Shown: piece by piece, positions 48,401-60,900 of the stretch
Layout of the letters: the number at the start of each line of letters is the position of its first letter
Numbering within the stretch: the stretch's first letter is position 1
DNA from: Lycocorax pyrrhopterus obiensis
Lineage: Eukaryota; Chordata; Aves; Passeriformes; Paradisaeidae
Assembly: GCA_014706295.1 (NCBI GenBank)
Contig: JACSVZ010000001.1
Location: forward strand, 118,448,763 to 118,512,762
Direction: 5' to 3'
Length of the DNA stretch: 64,000 nucleotides
The notes under the pieces: generated by a model
Seen by the model: only the letters and a program-made list of their open reading frames with translations
The model's database searches: none
What the model was told of the DNA's origin: nothing
Made by a program: the position numbers and the translations under genes

Positions 48401-51400
48401 AATATCCCCGTGGCTGAGGCGAAGTTACTGTGGTTGCTTTGCCAGAGCAAGGGAGCTCTGGGCTCCCGTGTTTTCGCCGGTGCTTAGAAACTTCTGTTCC
48501 TGAGCTGGCTTGGTGGCCAGGGATGCAGTGGGGTTTCGTGTGGCTTGTCTCAGGCTCTGCCAGTCCTGATCCTTCCCTGGCAGCGGCGCAGGGGCTCAGG
48601 AAAATTATCCAGGTAACAGTTTTCTAAAGCAATTTTTGTCTCCCGGGTGGTTTGGTGTGTAATTCATGAGGTGCCAGAGCGCGGAGCATCTCCGGCTGCG
48701 GGGCTGCGGCGCTTCCCCGAAGGAAGCTGCAGCTTTTGCGATGTAGCATCTTAAAATGCTGGGTTTCGGTGCTGGGATGAAAACTGAAGCGTTGCGTTTC
48801 GACCCATCTGCGTTTGCCTTTCTGCACAGCGGGAGGCTGGTGCAGGCGAGGCGGGCAGGGTGAGGAGCGCGGCTGCATCCAGCCGTGCCGGGGCCAGCGC
48901 CAGGGTTTGCCGGGTGTTTGGGGATGCTCAGGAGTGGCCGGTACCCGGTGTGCTGGGTTTGGGAGTGAGAGTTCTGTGGGAGTTGTGTTCCTTGAGCCGC
49001 GGTGCGTGTGGACTCAGCTGCCAGGTGGAAAGCACAGTTATTTCCATCCCGGGCGTGCCTGGAAGCTCCGGGAGCGATGGAGCCTGGTGCAGGATCCTTT
49101 GCATTTTTCCCCTTTGAACTTCCTCCCCTTGAAATCCCAGCGTCGAGGTGGGAGAGCGGGAGCAGAGCTTGCAGCTGGGCTGTGGTCAGGTGGGGATACA
49201 GCACTGGGAGTCAAAATTATTTTCCTGGATGCTCTGAGCTGGTCCTTCTGAGCAGGGAGCTGGCTCCCCGCTCTATCTTGGTTCCTGGGGAATCCTGAGA
49301 TCCCCATGGCTCAGCTCGTTGCAGAACTTGTTGCATTTTGAAGACCTTTTCCTAAGGTTTTCCCCCCATCGTAGGAGCTTGTGGGCTCCCGTGCCACCTT
49401 GTCACCCCATGCACTGAGTTACAAGGGGAGAAATCTCAGCCTGCCCTCGCCTTCATCCACTTCCCTCCTCCATTTCCAACCCCAGTGCAGCCAAACCGCA
49501 GCCCCTGAGCGAAAGAAGGGGCTGTGGGGTGGATTTGCACATCTGGCAGAGCATGTCCCAGCTGTGACTCTGGGAGTGCAGCATCCATTCACGGGGACAG
49601 AGCTGGCGAGAGTGACCATGGAGCAGGGAGAAGCCTGGAGGGCTCTGCGGGCACACGGGGTTGTTGGAGCAGGGAACGGAGCACCGGTCTGGCAGCAGCT
49701 GCCAGAGCCTGGCAATAGATAATGCAGATAACGAAGGACATCGCCTTCAGGCAAAGGGAGAAGTGGCCAAACACTCCCTGACCCCAGAGCCCTTTGTCTG
49801 AAGGGGCTGGTGTGGGCAGCTGGTTGCTCCAGCTTTTCCTGAGGCTGGAGGGAGGGAGGTGGTGGCTTTTGATCCCCAGGGATGAGGACACTTCTTTTGG
49901 TGCCAAAGGTTTGGATCCTCCTGGCCCTCCAAACTGGGTGCAGTGAGACCCCTCCAGGGAGGCCAAGCCCACCCCAGGCAACGTGCAAGGGGTAGGATAG
50001 GGGTGGGTAAGCAGCTGTGGGAGCATAATTCCTGTGGCTTGTTAGCATCAATATTATTCTGTACAGCGCATACCCCACACATGACGAAGGAGCAGGATTA
50101 GGGAACCTCTGGATTAGGGCATTGTCACCGAGCTGAGACTCACAATGTGCATTTTGGGTTCCCAGAGACAGCCCTGTGTTTGGAGAAGCCCAGCTGCCAT
50201 CACATTTGCATGCCGTCCCTTTCCATGAAGGAATGTGGACCTCCCAGTGTCCCAAGCTCATGACAGGGAGCTGCTGCTGGAGCAGAAAGTTACACCAGCA
50301 GCTCCTGGAGCTGAAGGAAATGCAGGATGGAAACAGCATCCCTGATGTGAACCAAGCAAAGGATGCTCAGAGGCCCCTGTAGCGGCTCATCACCGAAACA
50401 GAGGGGGGGAAAAAAGCCAAAAACTTTTTGTTTATGCGCCCTGGATATGAAATGCCAGCGACGCTTTGCTACCAGTGCAGGCTTTCAGATCTGCTTTTCC
50501 TTCCTTGTTTTCCAAAGTTCAGATGTTCCCTGGGCTGATCCAGCCACAGGCAGGCAGTTTTGGCCAGGGAGGTGGATGTGGGTGCAGCTGGAGCTGGGAT
50601 GGGCAGCCCTGCCTGTACTCAGCCCCCAGGACACATCCTGGGGCAGTTCAGGTGCTTGTGTCACTGGACCAGGGCATCCCAGCTGTGGCCCAAGGTGGTC
50701 CATGGTGCCCAGAGCTGTAGGAAAGAGGCTGAGCACAGGCTCCTTTAGTGCAGAAGAGGCCAAAACTCCCAGCGTGGTGAGGGCAGCTGGATTTATCCAG
50801 GTGAAATAACTGAGCTGGAGCAGCACCCTTGTCCTCCTCACTGAGCATGGAGCTGTGGTGCTCCTGCACTGGGGCTGCGAGGAAAAGCAGCCCCAATCTG
50901 CCTCGTCCTTACAGAAAGACAGAAAATTAATGATCATTAATTCTCCCCAAGCAACTTCATCCCTGAGAACTACACACCAGGCTCCTTCATCCTCACCCTC
51001 CTCCTCCGTTATCATGAGTTAACACAAACCTTCAGAGGGAGGAAAAATACCCCTCTGCTTTTCATTTATTCCTTTAGGAAGAGCGAGTCAAGGATGTTAC
51101 CCTCATACCTTGGGGCAACTGAGGCACAAACAAAGCAGGGTCGAGTTCCTGATAGCAGGGAAGGGTTTGCACAGAGGAAAAACCCCACAGAAATGGATTT
51201 CGGTCCTCAGCAGGGTTCACCTGAAACACTCGGCGGGTTTGGGACCTCCACACCCAGGACAGTGCTCTGTGTGTCCTTCCTCTGGTTCAGAGGTGGCTCC
51301 TGTGCCCTGCCAAAGAAACTGGGATTATTAATAAGGATTTCTCCTATTTACCTCTGGATGTTTCTAATTAGCCAGGTTGGGATGTTTCTGGGAGACGGGG

Positions 51401-54045
51401 GTTCCTTGCTGAACACTGACCTGTCCCCAGCAGCAAGGCGGGGGCTGGAGGTGACAGCACCAGGAATTGGGAGACTTTTCCTGAGGGACAGGAGCTGGGG
51501 ACACACAGCTTGGCCAGGGGCTCAGGGGGCAGGTCAAAGCCCCTGGAATGAGCAGAGCTGCGTGTTTTCCCCAAGGCTGGCTCCAGGCAGCCCCTCAGGG
51601 AACTGGCACAGCACCGCGCAGGCAGATGGGGAAGGATGTGTTTCCACTAATCTGCCCCAATCTGGATTATTTTTCCAAATAAACCTCTGTTCCCAGCTGT
51701 TTTAAGCAAGTTCTTGGCACGTTGGGGACAGGTGGCATTCTGGGGATGAGGGAGAAGCTGGCAGGGCTGGAGGTGATGGGGGAGATAACGCCTGCAGGGT
51801 GTCCCTGTGCCACCAGGCTGCCAGTGTCTGCACAGAGAGGGGGACCGAGCATCTCTGAGGTGGTTTTGGCAGCACATCACCCAAATCCTGAGGCTGGGAT
51901 CATCCCATGGGGCCTCAGGTCTTCGCTGGAGTTTGCTCCCATCAAAAGCCAGTGGAAAATAACTTATGTTGAGGGCCTGGTGTCCCCCACCCCATCTCCA
52001 ATCCAAAGCAGAGCTGGGACCTTCTACAGCTCCTGTCAGGATAAAACAGCCCAGAAAATGCCTCTGGTGCTGGCTGTCCAGGATGATCCACATCAGCCGG
52101 TTTTGGGGGGTTTGGGGAGCCAGGATCAGCCCAGGCAGATCAGTGCATCTGGTCCTGCATAAGGACACGCGGGCACAGACAAGCCCGCGGAGCTGCTCCA
52201 TCCTCCAGCACGTTCCCCAGCCACTCGCCAACCTGACATTTACTAATCCCTATTTTTAGATGATCTTCATGACTTCTAATTGTTCAGGCTCCTCAGCCTC
52301 AGAGATGCTGCTCTGCTTGGGCAGGATGGGTCCCTGAGTCCATTTCTCCCTTCCCCTGTGCCTCAGTGTCTCTGTTGGGAAACAGTTCAATTGAGGGCCC
52401 CCCCTTGACTCCCAGAACCAGGTTTTGGGGGCTGTGGGTCCCACTCCCAGCTCAGGCCCTCAGATGGGATTTTGGGTGCTCCAGCATGCTCCATATACCC
52501 AGACACCCCTCCTCAGCTTTCCCACAGAACAGGACAGCAGGAAGCAGCCAGCCCTCATCCCTTCTGGCTGCCCTGACTCCAACACCAGCCCGGTGGGCAC
52601 CATCCACATCCTCCCACAGCAAGAAGCAGCCAAGCAGGATCAATCCAGGAGGGACTGTCTCCAGAGAAGCCTCGGGAGCCTGCAGAGAGCTGAGCCCAAG
52701 GGACAGCCCACGCGGGCTGGGCTTGGCACATTGGTAATTAATTTAGTAACTAAATTAACATTTAAATTGACAAGACCTGAATGTGAAGCCAAGCACTGCT
52801 GCTTGCCAGGACCCATCAGCTTCCAGCGACCCTGGCTGCTCCCAGCCTGATGTCCCTGGGTCCTGGTGCCCTGCCAGCAGCACGGAGGGGCCCTGGAGCC
52901 TCCAGGAGATGCTCTGTTCCCCCAAACTGCTCCTACGAGCCCCGAGGAGGCTGGACCAGCCCAGTCATGCTGTTCCTGGAAGAAATGTCTGTGTTCAGCA
53001 GGGACAAGGACAGCAGATGCCAGTCCTGGGGTCCCCCCTCTCCCTGCTGAAGTGCACCCCAAACCTGAACTCCCGGGGGTCCTGCCTGGCCCTTAACTGC
53101 CCCCCACACTGAGGGGGACACACTGGCACCCCCGGGGCTCCATCCCTCTGCACAGACTGGTGGTGACATCCAGTGCTGGATCCTGCATCCACAGCCCGGT
53201 GGGGGCCCAGCCAGGCACCGTGCCCCCCACTCCAGTCCCGGCCCTGCTCTGCCTGGGGGGATCCCGCTGCTCCCGTCACCCCGAGCCCAAACAAACCTGT
53301 CCCTCTCCCCCCATCCTTAGCCTGTTTTCTCCCAGGGAAGGGGTAGGGTTGAGTCTCTCCCTGGAAAGCACCATCTGTTGCAATGCCCTGCAGAGGATGG
53401 ACTGGAATTCGGAGGTAATTCTGGTGAGCCGGGAGGAGGAGAGGGGCTCAGGGAGAGCAGCCTTGGCAGATAAAACAACAACTGGTACACAGGATCCCAC
53501 GGGATGAAGCCTGCAGCCACCACTGACAGGACACGGGAACCCTCCTGGAGCTGCTAGGATTCCATGAAATCAGCTCTTGTCTCGGTTTCATGGCTGCATG
53601 AGAAGGCCAGAAGATGCCCAGGAGCAGGTGGCTCCTAAGAACAGAGGGACAGTCCCTCTCCACTGCCACCTTCCCTGGAGGGACATCCTATATGGAGCCA
53701 AAATCCCTTCATGCCAGCCCTACTCCTCCCTGCAGTGCCCACCCCAGCTCAGCTGCTGCAGTGGCTGCTCCTCTCCCCATCCCCTTTTCCCTCAAACACC
53801 CTCTCCCTCCCAAGCCACTGCTGTTCCTGAAGCAGCTTCACCCCCACACCTCCAGGTCCCAGGCCCCCCATCAGCCCCAGGGCCACCCTCCACGATCAGG
53901 GGAGATCTCAGTGCCAGCAAGAGGAGGAGGCTCTGAACAGCCTCTTGTTCCCAGGCCTTATCCAAGTGGCACATGGAGATCCCTCCAAGCCCAGCTCAGC
54001 TTTTGGGGCAGAAGTGTTTGGCTAAAGAAGACGGAAGAAACCTGG
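48401..54045. other. Intergenic region between the convergent TPBGL and PGM2L1 3' ends
   Basis: Unique sequence of moderate GC. I saw no CR1 copies, no exon with a recognisable protein match and no RNA gene. Open frames of up to 306 codons occur here but lack family motifs or splice logic, and they overlap one another on both strands. Confidence 0.55.
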
Positions 54046-54067
54046 ATTGAGACTATGAAGGGAATAT

Positions 54068-54073
54068 TTTATT
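54068..54073 (-). terminator. Distal poly(A) signal AATAAA of PGM2L1
   Basis: Canonical AATAAA on the minus strand, followed by a T-rich stretch containing TTTCTTCCGTCTTCTTT. It lies exactly where AT-rich UTR-like sequence changes to GC-rich sequence. Cleavage would fall near 54.04-54.06 kb. Confidence 0.6.
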
Positions 54074-55973
54074 ACTTATAACACTTCATTCAGCTAAATC
54101 AACATAGCAGTATACAGAAACTCTTCAGAAAAAGTGCAAATTCTCACTCTGTACTTGTAATATGCCCTACTTTTACAGAACAGACGTCGGGTAAACAGGA
54201 GTACAGATCCAGAACTCCCCAAGATTCCAGGCAAGGAGAACGATGCAACTTGAGATACTTCAATCACCTTGTACAAAGCCACTCTCGAGCAAAGGGAATC
54301 AAGCTGGACTGCAACCACCCACATGTCACCATGCAAGGAGCCCCCTCTCTCTTAGTTGGGGAGAGAAGAGGACAAAAAGGGGGAGGGAAGACAAAACAAA
54401 GTGATAACAGTATCAGTTTTAGAGACCATCCAGGTGCCTCCTAGGGCAGCACACACATCCCACCCAGCCCAGGGGCCAGAACCCATCGCTCCTCTCCTGG
54501 CTTGTACCGTAGTAGAGTGTACCTGGCAGAGAGGGCACACAAAGCCATACCCCAGCACAGCTGACCCAGGGAGTAACTCCGGGGATGCCAACACGCAGGT
54601 AACCAACCACCAGAGCCTGGGAGCAGGCGAGGCAGGTAAGGGAGCACTGGGCAACTCCCCTGGACAGCTGAGCCACCACAGAGGGTCTGCCCTCCTCATC
54701 TACCCCTGGACAACCCGAGTGTGTACTTCCCCTCAGAAGGAAGGGCTGCGTGTTTCAGACGAGGGAAAGGAGCAGAGCTCCTCAGGCCAGATCCCAGCGC
54801 TGCCGCAGCCCAAGGGAACCCCAGCTCCTTGGAGTCACATCCTGCTGGGGACACAAGGGAAGCAGAGCTGGCTCAGCAGCCCAACACAAAGTGGGGGCTG
54901 CGCTGCTGCTCTGGGCCACAACTGCATCCCAGCTCTCCCTGTTACACACATCCCTCCTTCTCTGCCACGCCACAGTTTACAATTCCCTCACACACCCTCA
55001 GAGGGGCAGGAGGAGAGACATGGACAGCACTTGGAACTACTTAATCCACACCCTGGCTGCTCTATCGAAACCAGAGTAAGAAATCCAGCCACAAGCTCTG
55101 CCTCACAGACACTCAGCCTTGCCTGGCAAAGCCCTGAACTTGGAAAGCTCCTGTCCCAGGCCCACAGAAACACCACTTCACCACAGAGATTAAACCTGTC
55201 ACAGCAAAGGGACACACCCAAGCCCTCTATATTTTATCAAACACTAAACCCAACTCACTGGCTGTATGATTGCAGTTTTAGCCACTGTCCAGCCTTTGAA
55301 AAGGTGTGTTTTACCTGGAAGCACCTCAGAAACAACATCCACAGCATCCTTTGATCTGTGACCTGCTTTCTACTCAAGTTAGAAAAGCCTTTGTTCTTAT
55401 CTGAGAAGTGGGAAAGGACAGCTGACAACTCAAGGAAGGTTGTGCACAAACCAAGTAAACTCTAACACGATACATAACAAAGTTACAGGGCAAGGAAACG
55501 AGAATTCCAGTCCTTCACAGTAACAGAAGTAAGGGATGCAAGATTAGGAGGAGGAGATAAAGGAGTTCCACAGATGGAACAGTATAAATATATCAAACAG
55601 TTCCAATACAGTAGGAAAACAACAGTAGCAGCAGTTTCAAAACAGCAAATAGTTATTATACCCTGAAAGTACATTCAACACGTTGTGCCTGCTGCTGTCA
55701 TCCCAAAAGCATCACTACAGCTACAGCTCGCTGTCAAACCTACCCATGGGGAAAATCCCAGATACACAACACCCCACAGCTGGGTTTTCTTCTTTAATTA
55801 AAGATATTTAGACTATGAACAGTTACCAGCTCCTAACAATGCTTATTTGAAAACATCTTCTCCATTGCTAGCACTTGCCTACTGACACAAAGCAGATCTC
55901 TTCCTGCTCTCTGCAGGAGCACAACCATCACTCACAAGATATGACTGCTACAGTAACACACAGCTCTGGTCTC

Positions 55974-55990
55974 ATCACACACACACACTG
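55974..55990 (+). repeat. (CA)n dinucleotide repeat in the PGM2L1 3' UTR
   Basis: About eight CA units. A second short run of this kind lies near 57810-57824. Confidence 0.8.
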
Positions 55991-56780
55991 TGCTTTTTAC
56001 AGTGTTTGTTCAAAACTATGTCCCAAGTCACTTGTTCTCCTCTCTAGTACTTGGAGACCAAAATCCTCAACACCTCAGGGTTTAATCTGCTGCCAGTGGA
56101 AGGAATGGCAAGAGCTCCAAGTTCAGTGCAGTGGGGATCCAGGTTTGCATCCTTTTTGGGAAAGCTGAAGGCAAAGCAGCAGTCAGAAATGCCTTCCCAG
56201 CCCTACCCAGCATGGACAACAACAAAAGCATCCTCTGAGTGTAACTGGTTTTACCTGTTTTCCCCACCATGCCAGTCAAATGTACAATCAAGGTAAAAAA
56301 CAAACAGCTTTTGGCATTAGATACATTTCACTCAATGGCAGAACAATTTGGAGATACTTTCTCTAAAAATAAAAAAATAAATAGTGACAGGTCAGAATTT
56401 GTGCAACACAGACCTTCTCTAGTACAGGTACATTCACAGACACTGAAATACTTCTCCATGGATATAGTGCAAAGCTGCTGGCAGCAGGAAACACCCAGAC
56501 CTCAGGGCTCTCCGAAGCCATGGAGAGGCAACACACACAAACCTACCCTGTGCCATCCTACAGCATCCAGCTGCGAGGGCATAACCAGAGGAAGGGTGAA
56601 TTTGGAGAGGCAACAACAGTGGCAAAACAACAGCCTGAACTCCACGGCACCTTGGGGTCTTCTCCCATCATCTCCAACACAGATAAAACCCAGCACTGAA
56701 TTGCTACTACTTCTCTTTACTTGCTGCCAGTGACAGCAGGGAGCTGTCCAGAACCAGCTCTCCTGTGCCAAAACACGGCC

Positions 56781-56786
56781 TTTATT
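56781..56786 (-). terminator. Possible proximal poly(A) signal AATAAA of PGM2L1
   Basis: AATAAA on the minus strand about 1.1 kb after the stop codon, with GTGTTTTGG shortly after it. It could give a short-UTR isoform. Confidence 0.4.
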
Positions 56787-57888
56787 TCCCAAAATCCAAT
56801 ATAACCACAAGAAGAACTTGGGTATTGGTTTGTTTGGGTGGGTTTTTTTGGGAAAATGTGATTAGCAGTTGCTACTTGAGCAAAGGGAGAAAAATGAGAG
56901 AAGCTGTTAAAACTTTGTTCTTAAAGAAAGAATAGTAGTATTTGCAAAGTGCTATTCTAACAGAAATTACCTGACAGGACACGACCAAATAAAATTTTTT
57001 AAAAAACCACAATTTAATAACTCTGTCAGTCTCTCATCTCCACTTTCTTCCTTGGGTTTTTTTTAATACACAGACAATATAAATTCAGGCCAGCAAAAAA
57101 AAAAGAAGTCACTGACTGGCATTTTCATTCAAAGTAACTGAATACAGAAAACCAAGAAAGCTTAACACCCTTCAGAGCTGTGGGACAAAGTAGCTACAGA
57201 GCCTACGGTAGTCAGAAGGGGCAATTTTACCAAGGAATGACCAAGTTCCTGCTCCTTTGGAAGCCTTGGAAAGGCACCAGGCAATTCCAAGCCCAAGCTG
57301 CAGCTGTTGCCACTATTGTTTCACTGCCAATTATTTTAAGACACACAGAGGAAAGCTACAATGCACCAAGAACATCTTTACCAACAGAAGAATTCTTAAG
57401 TAGCTGAAAAATGTCAACAATTTGCCTAAACAAGAAATGCCGAGCTCTGCTTCGATGCTTTTGGAAGTGCAGACCTGTAGGGAAGGTCTCAGAGCTGCAG
57501 GGAAGAAGCAGCCTTTGTTGTCAGTTTGGAGTGACCACTCCTTTAAAACCTTTTCACACACAAAAAAGGTGTTTTAGGTACCTGAACTGAGTTTAAGACA
57601 AGATGTGGCAGCCAAGCTCAGTTGCCTCAAAGGTACTAGGGCAGTTCACTTGCACAGGTGTGGGTTAATTAAATTTTTGGTCAAAAGGACTGAAAACTAT
57701 AACACATTCCACCCTTTACTTTGACTGCCTCTCCTTATCCCAATTTGGTGAAAAGCCTGACAAAAGAATGCTTCTTCTTTACAGAACAAGAATGCAGCTG
57801 TTTCAAAAACACACACACACACAAACATGAGACTGGTTCTGCTCCTGGGTCCTTTGTTCCACACAGTGCCTCCCATGAGCACCAGGCT

Positions 57889-57991
57889 CTACGCAGAGCG
57901 CCAGGTCAGCCCGTTCTTGTCAGGCTCCAGGAAATTCTCAATCAAAGCCTCAATCAGCTTCTGGAGCTCTTCTTCCAGCACACTTCTGTCA
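57889..57991 (-). CDS. PGM2L1: PGM2L1 last coding exon and stop codon
   Basis: 103 nt. It encodes [20 protein letters not shown] followed by [13 protein letters not shown] and TAG. The acceptor is TTCCTGCAG. The ending KNGLxWRS is the PGM2L1 form. Confidence 0.93.
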
Positions 57992-60900
57992 CTGCAGGAA
58001 AGAACAGGGCCAGGTCAGAGGTTTGGGAAACACCCAAACAAAGAAATAAACAGCAAGATCTGACGGGGATGGACTTGCTCTGCTGTGTTTCCTACTCCAC
58101 CAGGTGTCCAGACTCCAAGCTGCCTGCTTTAACAAGCTCCTTTTCAGCAGGGATTATCATGGACTCACAGAATGGTTTGGGTCAGAAGGGACTTTTAAAG
58201 ATGGTGCCCAGAGCCCTCTAGTGGCCCTTTTCTTCTTTAATTGAATTAATTTCAATTAATACTGCAATAATCAGGTGGTGAGGCCCTGGCACAGGTTTGC
58301 CAGAGAAGCTGTGGCTGCCCCACCCCTGGGAGTATCCAAGGCCAGGTTGAAGCAACCTGGGATAGTGGAAGGTGTCCCTGCCCATGGCATGGGGGTGGAA
58401 TGAGATGGTCTTTAAGGTCCCTTCCAGCCCAATCCATTCCATGATTCCATAATAGAAGGGGTTTTTCTGTGGTGTAAACACACCCTGGATTTTCCCCCAC
58501 CCTTTTAAACTGGAAGAAGCCCAACCCAGGTGAACAATCTCTAGTTCCTATCCAGCAGCTCAGAGTACCACAGCAGATTCCCAAAGGCAACGGGAACCCA
58601 CCTGGCTGCAAATGCACTCACCAGCAGCAGCACAACTTCAGAAGAGAAAGAAAAGCCTGGATGTGGCACTCAGTGCCCCAGTCTGGTTGGCAAGGTGAGG
58701 GTGGGTCACTAGTTGGACTCTGTGATCCCAGAGAGCTTTTCTAGCCTAAATAATTCTGTGATTTTGTCACCCGATCACTTTTTAATTCTAAGTAAACTGA
58801 GAATGGGGTTAGTTAAAGAAGCCCAGTGTAGGAGAGGCTGAGAATCCCACTCCATGTCTCTCCCTGCTGTGGGCAGCCAGGAGGGCCCGGGGCACTGACC
58901 TGTTCCCGGGCAGGGCGCACATCTCGGCGTAGTACTTGATCTTGGGCTCGGTGCCGCTCGTGCGCAGCGTGGCCACGCAGCTGTTCTGGAAGGTGAACGT
59001 GATCATCTGGCTGCTCTTGCTCACTGGCAGCACCTACAAGACAACAGCAGCCCCTTAGTGCCACTGGAGGCCTGGCCCCTGGGCGCTGAGGAGCTGCAGG
59101 AGCACCAGGCTCAGTGAGTCAATGAAGTCCCTTGGTTGTCATACCAGAGTAACCACCGCATTTCCCGTTCAGGCAGTTTTCTCCCCAGTAAAGGATGCTG
59201 GATGTTCTGATGGAGCATTCTGCCCCTGCAGCTGACAGGTACATCTGCCTCCTTCCCAGTGTATTTCCCTTCCAGTTTCTGCAGGCCCTCCTCTGCAAAA
59301 ACACTTTGTGACTCACCGACTTCTTGTTCAGCTGGCTGCTGTCATAGCCAGTGGTGACGTCTCGGACGTGTAAGATGTTGTAAATCCCACAGCAGCTGGG
59401 GTAAGACTGAGGGCCATTGAAGTTCCGGAGTCTCTCAAATATCCTTTTGATAGTGGGAGGATCATAGCACAGGAAGTAGGAAGTCTTGGATATGTGATAT
59501 CCATACCTACAAGCAGATTAATGCTTTCAGTTGTGAGATTCAGGAGGTTTTGGCACATTTGGTATCTTAATTCTGCCAAACACAATCCTTGTTTTATTGC
59601 TGGGATTGTGTCCATAGCCATTCCTTCCACCCCTGCTCTGTTACAGATCCCTTCTGGCAGTGGGAAGCCATTCCCTGTGTCCTGTCCCAAATCCCTCTCC
59701 AGCCCTCCTGGAGCCCCTTTAGGCACAGTGGTATCTGCACCAGTGATGGGCTGTAACCCATCATGCATAAAAAAACCCCACAACAACTTACAGTGAGAAA
59801 ACATCTGAGGGACACAAACATTTATTTATATATATTTATATTTAAATAAATACTCCTTAGATTATTCCCAGCTCTAAAACAGTGGAGTAGAACACTCTAA
59901 AGAAAAACACCACTCACGTTTCATAAATGTCAACGAGTTTCTGTGCCAGGGTCTGGCCCTGGCCCTGCAGGTAAGTTGCCATTTCAGCAATGACCACAGC
60001 CGCACTCACTCCATCCTTATCCAGCACTGACGTGCCACACATGAAGCCTAGGCAGAAAAAAGTGATGGTGGAAAAACAACCTGACATTATCACACTGATA
60101 TACTCAGGTGAAGTTTTAACCTTTGATCCTGTAAAGTACATGGAAGCTGCTTTATTGCTGCATATGCAGGAGAATCTAATTAACTTGGGGCTTATAGGGC
60201 TGGAAATACCAGAATCAGCAAGTCAGACACAATTTATTGTTATGGGAGTTGGCAAGTCAGCCTGATGAGAGCAAAATACAAATGCTACCAACTACTAGGA
60301 CAAAAAATACTTTTTGTGTGTTCTATTCCAAAACTAAGATCAGTCCTTGCTATTCACATTCCCCCTCTCAGTTCTCAACAGTTTAAAGGGATATTAGCAT
60401 TCATACCAATAGACTCCTCAAACGCAAAGATAACTTCTTTTCCGTTATCTAGGAGATTTTTTACTCTGCTTCCAATCCATTTAAAACCAGGGAGTGTTTC
60501 CTAAAACAGGGGAAAAAAAGAATACTTAAAATACACATTTTCAATGTAGTTCAAATTCAAAGAAAAAAAGTATAGCCACTGTTCACTTCAAACTGAGAAA
60601 AACAAAAACACACAACCAAAGAGAAAATATAATGATGCATTCTGAATTTTAGGGTCAATGGGAAGACTGCTGCAGAGTCAAAACACTAAAGCTTAAGGAC
60701 ATTTTTATGATTTTTTTGAAGTGATTTCCTTAAATTTAAATCTAATTAATTGACAAGCAGAATAGGGACAGTAAAGAAGCACCAGACAAGTCACATCTTC
60801 AGTTTGGATGATGAATCCAAGACAAAGAGCCACTGGATAGCATTTTCCTAGGGGATACTCAACTAGGACATGAGTACCAAACCAAGGAAAAAGTGTGTCA

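Larger units (their letters stand above)
54046..57888 (-). other. PGM2L1: Probable long 3' UTR of PGM2L1 (about 3.8 kb)
   Basis: Directly after the stop codon, on the minus strand, lies AT-rich, unique sequence without CR1 copies. It ends sharply near 54.05 kb, where GC-rich intergenic sequence begins. AUUUA pentamers occur (for example near 54.1, 55.6, 56.4 and 57.7 kb). Mammalian PGM2L1 also has a very long 3' UTR. The extent is inferred from composition and the poly(A) signal at the far end. Confidence 0.65.
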
